Assembly (NCBI GenBank): GCA_947629295.1
Contig: CANRDH010000013.1
Span: 1 to 18,541 of the forward strand
Direction: 5' to 3'
Length of the DNA: 18,541 nt
Source: an uncultured Clostridia bacterium
Lineage (GTDB): Bacteria > Bacillota > Clostridia > Oscillospirales > Acutalibacteraceae
Each line of letters starts with the position of its first letter. Within the stretch, counting starts at the first letter, position 1. The translations under genes and the position numbers were made by a program. Positions 14,758 through 18,541 of this stretch are shown here, one piece after another. The notes beneath the pieces were generated by a model. It saw only the letters and a program-made list of their open reading frames with translations, made no database searches and was not told where the DNA came from.

Positions 14758-16731
14758 TTAAACCTCCATGATTATAGGCAGAATCATCGGACTCCTTCTT
14801 GTTTTATCATACAATACCTTGGATAACTCATCCTTTATTGTATTCTTGATCACGCTCCATTCATGTATCCCCTGACGGTCGCAATCATCAAGAGCATTCA
14901 GAACAGCCGTTCTTGCGTCCTCCATAAGAGGCTCGCTTTCACGTACATATACAAAACCTCTCGAAACTATATCAGGTCCGGCAGATACCTGTCCTGTTGC
15001 ACTGTCAAGCGTCACAACGACAACTATAAGTCCATCCTGACCGAGATGCTTCCTGTCACGCAGAACTATGCTTCCGACATCTCCGACGCCTAATCCGTCT
15101 ACAAGAACCTTTCCGGACGGTACGCTCGGCAGCTGTTTCATAGAGCTTTTGCTCAGCTCTATCACATTACCTATATCCCCTATGAATATATTTTGCCTTG
15201 ACATCCCCATTTCCATAGCAAGATTTGCGTGCTTTACCAGGTGCTTCTGCTCTCCGTGGACCGGAATAAAATATTTCGGTTTTGTCAGACCCTGAATTAT
15301 TTTCAGCTCCTCCTGACAAGCATGACCCGATACATGAACCTCATACATTGATTCGGAAGCAATTTTGCAGCCGTGCTTCATAAGCTCGTTCACTACCGTA
15401 CTTACCATCTTTTCATTACCCGGTATGGGGTTGGCAGAAATTATAATATAATCATCAGGTCCGACCTCAACCTTTCTGTGGTCGGAATAAGCCATTCTTG
15501 AAAGAGCTGACATCGGCTCACCCTGACTGCCTGTTGTTATAAGCACTATCTGGTCCTTTGTGTACTGTCCCAGCATATCTATATCAATAACAAGACCGTC
15601 AGGTACATCTATATATCCAAGCTCTGACGCTATCGTCATATTGTTTATCATACTTCTTCCGGAAAAAGCAACCTTTCTTCCGTATTTCTGAGCGACATCA
15701 AGTATCTGGCGTATTCTTCCGAGATTTGAAGCAAATGTAGCTATAATGATCCTGCAATTTTCCGCTTCCTTGAAAAGCATATCAAATGTATGACCGATTT
15801 TCTGCTCAGTTGACGTATATCCGGGACGTTCGGCATTTGTGGAATCCGCCATAAGTGCAAGAACCCCCTGCTTTCCAAGCTCCGCAAACCTCGACAAATC
15901 TATCATTTCTCCTGTCGTTGGGGTGCAGTCTATCTTAAAATCGCCCGTATGAACTATCGTACCCGCACTTGTATGGATTGCAAGACCCACCGAATCCGGA
16001 ATTGAGTGATTTACATGAATAAACTCAATCGAAAACTTTCCGAGCTTTATCCTTTGTCCCGCTTTTACAACATTAAGCTTTGCCTTACTCTGAAGATTAT
16101 GCTCCTTGAGCTTGCTTCCGACAAGTCCCAGGGTCAAAGCTGTTCCGAAAATCGGAATATTCATCTTTTTGAGAAGATACGGCAGCGCACCTATATGATC
16201 CTCATGACCGTGGGTCAAAACTACCCCCCTGATTTTATCCTTATTTCTTTCGAGATATGTAAAATCAGGGATAACAAGATCAACACCGAGCATATCTCCG
16301 TCAGGAAATGCCATTCCGCAGTCAAGAAGGAACATATCATCCTCACATTCAAACAGTGTTATATTCTTACCTATCTCGTTAAGACCACCTAAAAAGGTTA
16401 TTTTTACGCTTGACTCACCTTTTGAGTTTTGCAGTTTTCTTGGCTGATATTCACTTCTCCGTGAATTATAATCAGACTGATAGCTCCTATCTCCCTTCTG
16501 ACCGCGCTGAAATCCTCCCGTAGCTTCAAAGGGTCTGTCAATCGTAACTCCTCCTCCTATTTCCTGGTCTGAGAGCTTTGGTTGGGGCATTATCCTGTCA
16601 AAAAGATTTGACTTACTCTCAGGAATAGGGTTTCTTCTGCGCATCTGTTTGGTTTTGGAATAATTAACCCTTGAAAAATTCCTCCCCTTTCCGTTCTTAG
16701 ATGCGCCCTTTCTGTTAAATTCCGATACCAC
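14758..16731 (-). CDS. rnjA: Ribonuclease J with a basic N-terminal extension
   Basis: Metallo-beta-lactamase/beta-CASP ribonuclease (5'-3' exo- and endonuclease) acting in mRNA decay and rRNA maturation. 657 residues, about 100 longer than ordinary RNase J. The core begins near 108 (VKITFLGGLNEIGKN); HGHEDH lies at 174-179, and further metal and beta-CASP motifs follow (HTGDFKID, ADSTNAERPG, SGHACQEEL, PVHGEQKHL). The C-terminal domain ends in SPMILPIIMEV. The first 106 residues are rich in Gly, Ser, Arg, Lys, Gln and Asn, look disordered, and may bind RNA. They are probably truly translated, since GGAGGT lies 6 bases before the GTG at 16731. Several Clostridia RNase J proteins have similar tails, so a second paralogue elsewhere is possible. 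The gene is first in the minus-strand run and has its own promoter with a palindromic site. Confidence 0.96.
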   Translation of the reverse strand: MVSEFNRKGASKNGKGRNFSRVNYSKTKQMRRRNPIPESKSNLFDRIMPQPKLSDQEIGGGVTIDRPFEATGGFQRGQKGDRSYQSDYNSRRSEYQPRKLQNSKGESSVKITFLGGLNEIGKNITLFECEDDMFLLDCGMAFPDGDMLGVDLVIPDFTYLERNKDKIRGVVLTHGHEDHIGALPYLLKKMNIPIFGTALTLGLVGSKLKEHNLQSKAKLNVVKAGQRIKLGKFSIEFIHVNHSIPDSVGLAIHTSAGTIVHTGDFKIDCTPTTGEMIDLSRFAELGKQGVLALMADSTNAERPGYTSTEQKIGHTFDMLFKEAENCRIIIATFASNLGRIRQILDVAQKYGRKVAFSGRSMINNMTIASELGYIDVPDGLVIDIDMLGQYTKDQIVLITTGSQGEPMSALSRMAYSDHRKVEVGPDDYIIISANPIPGNEKMVSTVVNELMKHGCKIASESMYEVHVSGHACQEELKIIQGLTKPKYFIPVHGEQKHLVKHANLAMEMGMSRQNIFIGDIGNVIELSKSSMKQLPSVPSGKVLVDGLGVGDVGSIVLRDRKHLGQDGLIVVVVTLDSATGQVSAGPDIVSRGFVYVRESEPLMEDARTAVLNALDDCDRQGIHEWSVIKNTIKDELSKVLYDKTRRSPMILPIIMEV

Positions 16732-16819
16732 TGAATTACCTCCACATTAATAAATTTTAAAAAAGCTGTCGCTTATTTTTCCAAAATAAAATAATTTCCG
16801 AACAAAACCATTATAGTTT

Positions 16820-16848
16820 ATTTTACTCTTACAGATTAAATCTGTCAA
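16820..16848 (-). promoter_or_regulatory. Sigma-A-type promoter of rnjA
   Basis: On the minus strand, a perfect TTGACA (16843-16848), a 17-base spacer and TAAAAT (16820-16825). Transcription would start near 16813, giving a leader of about 80 bases before the rnjA GTG. The -35 element overlaps a 15-bp palindrome. This is the only strong promoter I see for the long minus-strand gene run. Confidence 0.7.
16831..16845. promoter_or_regulatory. Perfect 15-bp palindrome over the rnjA -35/spacer (candidate operator)
   Basis: ACAGATTAAATCTGT is a perfect inverted repeat: 7-base arms around one central base. It covers three bases of the TTGACA box and most of the spacer, where a dimeric repressor would block RNA polymerase. 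The arms do not extend further. The rnhA promoter is about 67 bases away, so the site could also affect the divergent gene. No regulator family can be assigned from the sequence alone. Confidence 0.5.
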
Positions 16849-16911
16849 TAGTATTTTACCCATTGTAAGCTCTAATTAATTAAATAAAGTAAAATCTATC
16901 ACATGATGGTA

Positions 16912-16940
16912 TTGATTATTGATAGTATTTTGGATATAAT
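16912..16940 (+). promoter_or_regulatory. Sigma-A-type promoter of rnhA
   Basis: TTGATT (16912-16917), a 17-base spacer and a perfect TATAAT (16935-16940). Transcription would start near 16947, about 25 bases before the TTG start codon. The promoter position shows that the in-frame ATGs at 16903 and 16906 cannot be the start. Confidence 0.7.
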
Positions 16941-16971
16941 TAACATATTACATATCTTCGGAGGGGTAGTT

Positions 16972-17415
16972 TTGAAAAAAGTTGAATTATTTGCAGACGG
17001 GGCTTGCAGCGGCAATCCGGGTCCGGGCGGTTGGGGAGCAATTCTTAGATACAACGGTCATGAAAAGGAGCTTTCGGGCGGAGAGGCAATCACTACAAAT
17101 AACCGCATGGAGCTTATTGCCGTTATAGAGGGGCTGAAAGCTCTTAAGGAACCCTGCAATGTTACCGTTACAAGCGATTCTCAATATGTGTGCAACGGTA
17201 TAACAAAAGGTTGGGCTGAAAAGTGGCAGAAAAACAACTGGATAAAATCCGATAAGAGCAAGGCTAAAAATACTGAACTGTGGGAGGAACTTCTTAACCT
17301 TATAAAAAAACATAATGTTACAATAATATGGGTCAAGGGACATAATGGGCATCCCGAAAACGAACGCTGTGACAGGCTTGCGGTTGCAGCGGCAGAAAAG
17401 TATAAAAAAATATAA
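16972..17415 (+). CDS. rnhA: Ribonuclease HI
   Basis: Cleaves the RNA strand of RNA-DNA hybrids, removing R-loops and replication primers. 147 residues from a TTG start with GGAGG about 7 bases upstream. All catalytic residues are in register with E. coli RNase HI: D9 (LFADGACSGNPGPGG), E47 (TTNNRMEL), D69 (TSDSQY), H124 (VKGHNGHPENERCD) and D134. The basic WAEKWQKNNWIKSDKSKAKN handle segment is present, so it is the bacterial type with the substrate-binding loop. A longer frame exists to 16903, but its extra 23 residues would precede the promoter's transcription start. It is transcribed away from rnjA. No clear hairpin terminator follows. Confidence 0.97.
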   Translation: MKKVELFADGACSGNPGPGGWGAILRYNGHEKELSGGEAITTNNRMELIAVIEGLKALKEPCNVTVTSDSQYVCNGITKGWAEKWQKNNWIKSDKSKAKNTELWEELLNLIKKHNVTIIWVKGHNGHPENERCDRLAVAAAEKYKKI

Positions 17416-17495
17416 TACCTTTTGTGCAATCCTAACAAATTATTAAATACCTAAAAATATATCATACTAATTTACTATGAATTAACGAAAAACTA

Positions 17496-17524
17496 TTGAT
17501 TTATTAAAATATTTGCGGTATTAT
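17496..17524 (+). promoter_or_regulatory. Promoter candidate for the cysteine desulfurase gene
   Basis: TTGATT (17496-17501), a 17-base spacer and TATTAT (17519-17524). Transcription would start near 17531, leaving a leader of about 80 bases. The rest of the 196-base gap after rnhA shows no terminator hairpin, riboswitch pattern or recognisable IscR-type box, so readthrough from rnhA is also possible. Confidence 0.5.
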
Positions 17525-17611
17525 GTATGTGTTGGGAAAATCAAGCAAGAATAATATTACACTTCTTTTATTTTATTCCCGTCACAATATACAGAATCGA
17601 GGTCGATTTTT

Positions 17612-18541
17612 TTGATAAAAAGAGTATATGCGGACAATGCCGCCACAACAAAGCTCAGCGAAAGAGCTTTTGAAGCAATGAAGCCGTTTCTTACCGAAAT
17701 CTACGGCAATCCCTCAAGCTTATATACCGAGGGTGTTGAGGCGAGAAGAGCTGTTGACAAGGCAAGGGAGGACATTGCAAATTGTCTTAATGCTCAGCCG
17801 AATGAGATATTCTTCCTTTCGGGCGGAAGTGAGGCTGATAACTGGGCAATAAAGGGGGCCGCCGAGCTTGGTGAAAGAAAGGGCAAGAAACACATAATTT
17901 CAAGCAGATTTGAACATCATGCTGTTCTGCATACGCTTGAATATCTTGAAAAGCACGGTTTCGAGGTAACTCTTCTTGATGTACACGAGGACGGTCTTGT
18001 ACGTCCCGAGGAGCTTGAAGCTGCTATAAGGGAGGACACGGCTCTTATTACCGTTATGTACGCAAATAATGAAATCGGTACGATCCAGCCGATAAAGGAG
18101 CTTGCGGCTATTGCTAAAAAACACGGTATTATTTTTCATACGGATGCGGTTCAAGCTGTCGGCACTATTCCCGTCGATGTAAAGGAACTCGGAGTTGATA
18201 TGCTTTCGCTTTCATCACATAAATTTCACGGTCCTAAGGGTGTAGGTGCTTTATATGTACGCAAAGGCATAAGGCTTCCGAACCTTGTACACGGCGGCGC
18301 ACAGGAAAGAGGTCTGAGAGCAGGAACGGAAAACCTTGCCGGAGTTGTCGGGATGGCTGAAGCTCTCAAGGAATCCGTTGAGGTAATGGACGAGAGAAAC
18401 AGACGTCTTGAAAAAATGCGTGACAGACTTATTGATAATCTGCTGAAGATTGACCGTTCGAGAATAAACGGCGACAGAGTACACAGACTTCCCGGAAATG
18501 TCAATATGTGTTTTCAAGGTATAGAAGGCGAATCGCTTTTG
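17612..18541 (+). CDS. Cysteine desulfurase (NifS/IscS family), 3' end outside window
   Basis: PLP enzyme that takes sulfur from cysteine to supply Fe-S cluster assembly or tRNA thiolation. The first 310 codons are present. Start is a TTG with GAGG about 9 bases upstream. Family landmarks: YADNAATT (6-13), GNPSSLY (32-38), SGGSEADN (70-77), the PLP-stacking EHHAVL (101-106), MYANNEIGTIQP (149-160), HTDAVQ (176-181, Asp178) and SSHKFHGPKG (201-210) with the PLP lysine at 204. The HGGAQERGLRAGTEN segment follows. The catalytic loop cysteine would lie just past the edge, so subgroup (IscS-like against SufS-like or NifS) cannot be settled by it; overall sequence fits the NifS/IscS group. I give no symbol because several paralogues are usual in Clostridia. 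Partner genes such as iscU or thiI could follow outside the window. Confidence 0.95.
   Translation, partial: MIKRVYADNAATTKLSERAFEAMKPFLTEIYGNPSSLYTEGVEARRAVDKAREDIANCLNAQPNEIFFLSGGSEADNWAIKGAAELGERKGKKHIISSRFEHHAVLHTLEYLEKHGFEVTLLDVHEDGLVRPEELEAAIREDTALITVMYANNEIGTIQPIKELAAIAKKHGIIFHTDAVQAVGTIPVDVKELGVDMLSLSSHKFHGPKGVGALYVRKGIRLPNLVHGGAQERGLRAGTENLAGVVGMAEALKESVEVMDERNRRLEKMRDRLIDNLLKIDRSRINGDRVHRLPGNVNMCFQGIEGESLL

Noticed and set aside
16903..16971. Longer rnhA form starting at the ATG at 16903
   Set aside because: The segment overlaps the rnhA promoter and lacks a ribosome binding site, while the TTG at 16972 has GGAGG and aligns with the usual RNase HI N-terminus.

Overview
The window is a moderately AT-rich, gene-dense piece of chromosome. 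It most resembles a gut-type Clostridia (Oscillospiraceae/Ruminococcaceae-like) bacterium. The reasons are the housekeeping gene families present (RNase J, GdpP-type c-di-AMP phosphodiesterase, TilS-Hpt-FtsH, a DUF5685-like protein), strong purine-rich ribosome binding sites, and very frequent TTG/GTG starts. The species cannot be fixed from the sequence. I see no tRNA, rRNA, CRISPR array, phage gene, transposase or insertion sequence, and no gene-free stretch reaches 300 bases.

Layout. At 1-1629 (minus) lies the N-terminal part of a secreted, SH3- and Ig-like-repeat surface protein that runs off the left edge. From 16731 down to 1834, eleven genes all lie on the minus strand: rnjA (RNase J), gdpP, rplI, dnaB, tilS, hpt, ftsH, uvrA, a DUF5685-like cysteine protein, a J-domain protein with a nine-cysteine tail, and a small polytopic membrane protein. 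Spacing is tight (11-base overlap for dnaB/tilS, 15 bases for hpt/ftsH), with a 10-bp stem-loop between ftsH and uvrA as the clearest internal break. At 16732-16971 a divergent promoter region separates rnjA from rnhA (RNase HI, plus strand). A NifS/IscS-type cysteine desulfurase follows on the plus strand and runs off the right edge.

How the genes fit together. The rnjA-to-ftsH run combines RNA decay, c-di-AMP turnover, translation (bL9, tRNA-Ile lysidine formation), replication (DnaB helicase), purine salvage and membrane protein quality control: core growth functions that could share a transcript. uvrA (excision repair) follows after the stem-loop. The last three minus-strand genes form a compact module of unknown function. 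It links a protein with paired cysteine motifs and two aspartate-rich motifs, a J-domain co-chaperone candidate with a cysteine tail, and a membrane protein. This is the best candidate here for an undescribed system.

Regulatory signals are unusually readable. Four near-consensus promoters with 17-bp spacers were found. A perfect 15-bp palindrome overlaps the rnjA -35 region. Three 11-bp-phased TGT-type half-sites resembling OmpR/PhoB-family binding sites lie in the leader of the surface-protein gene.
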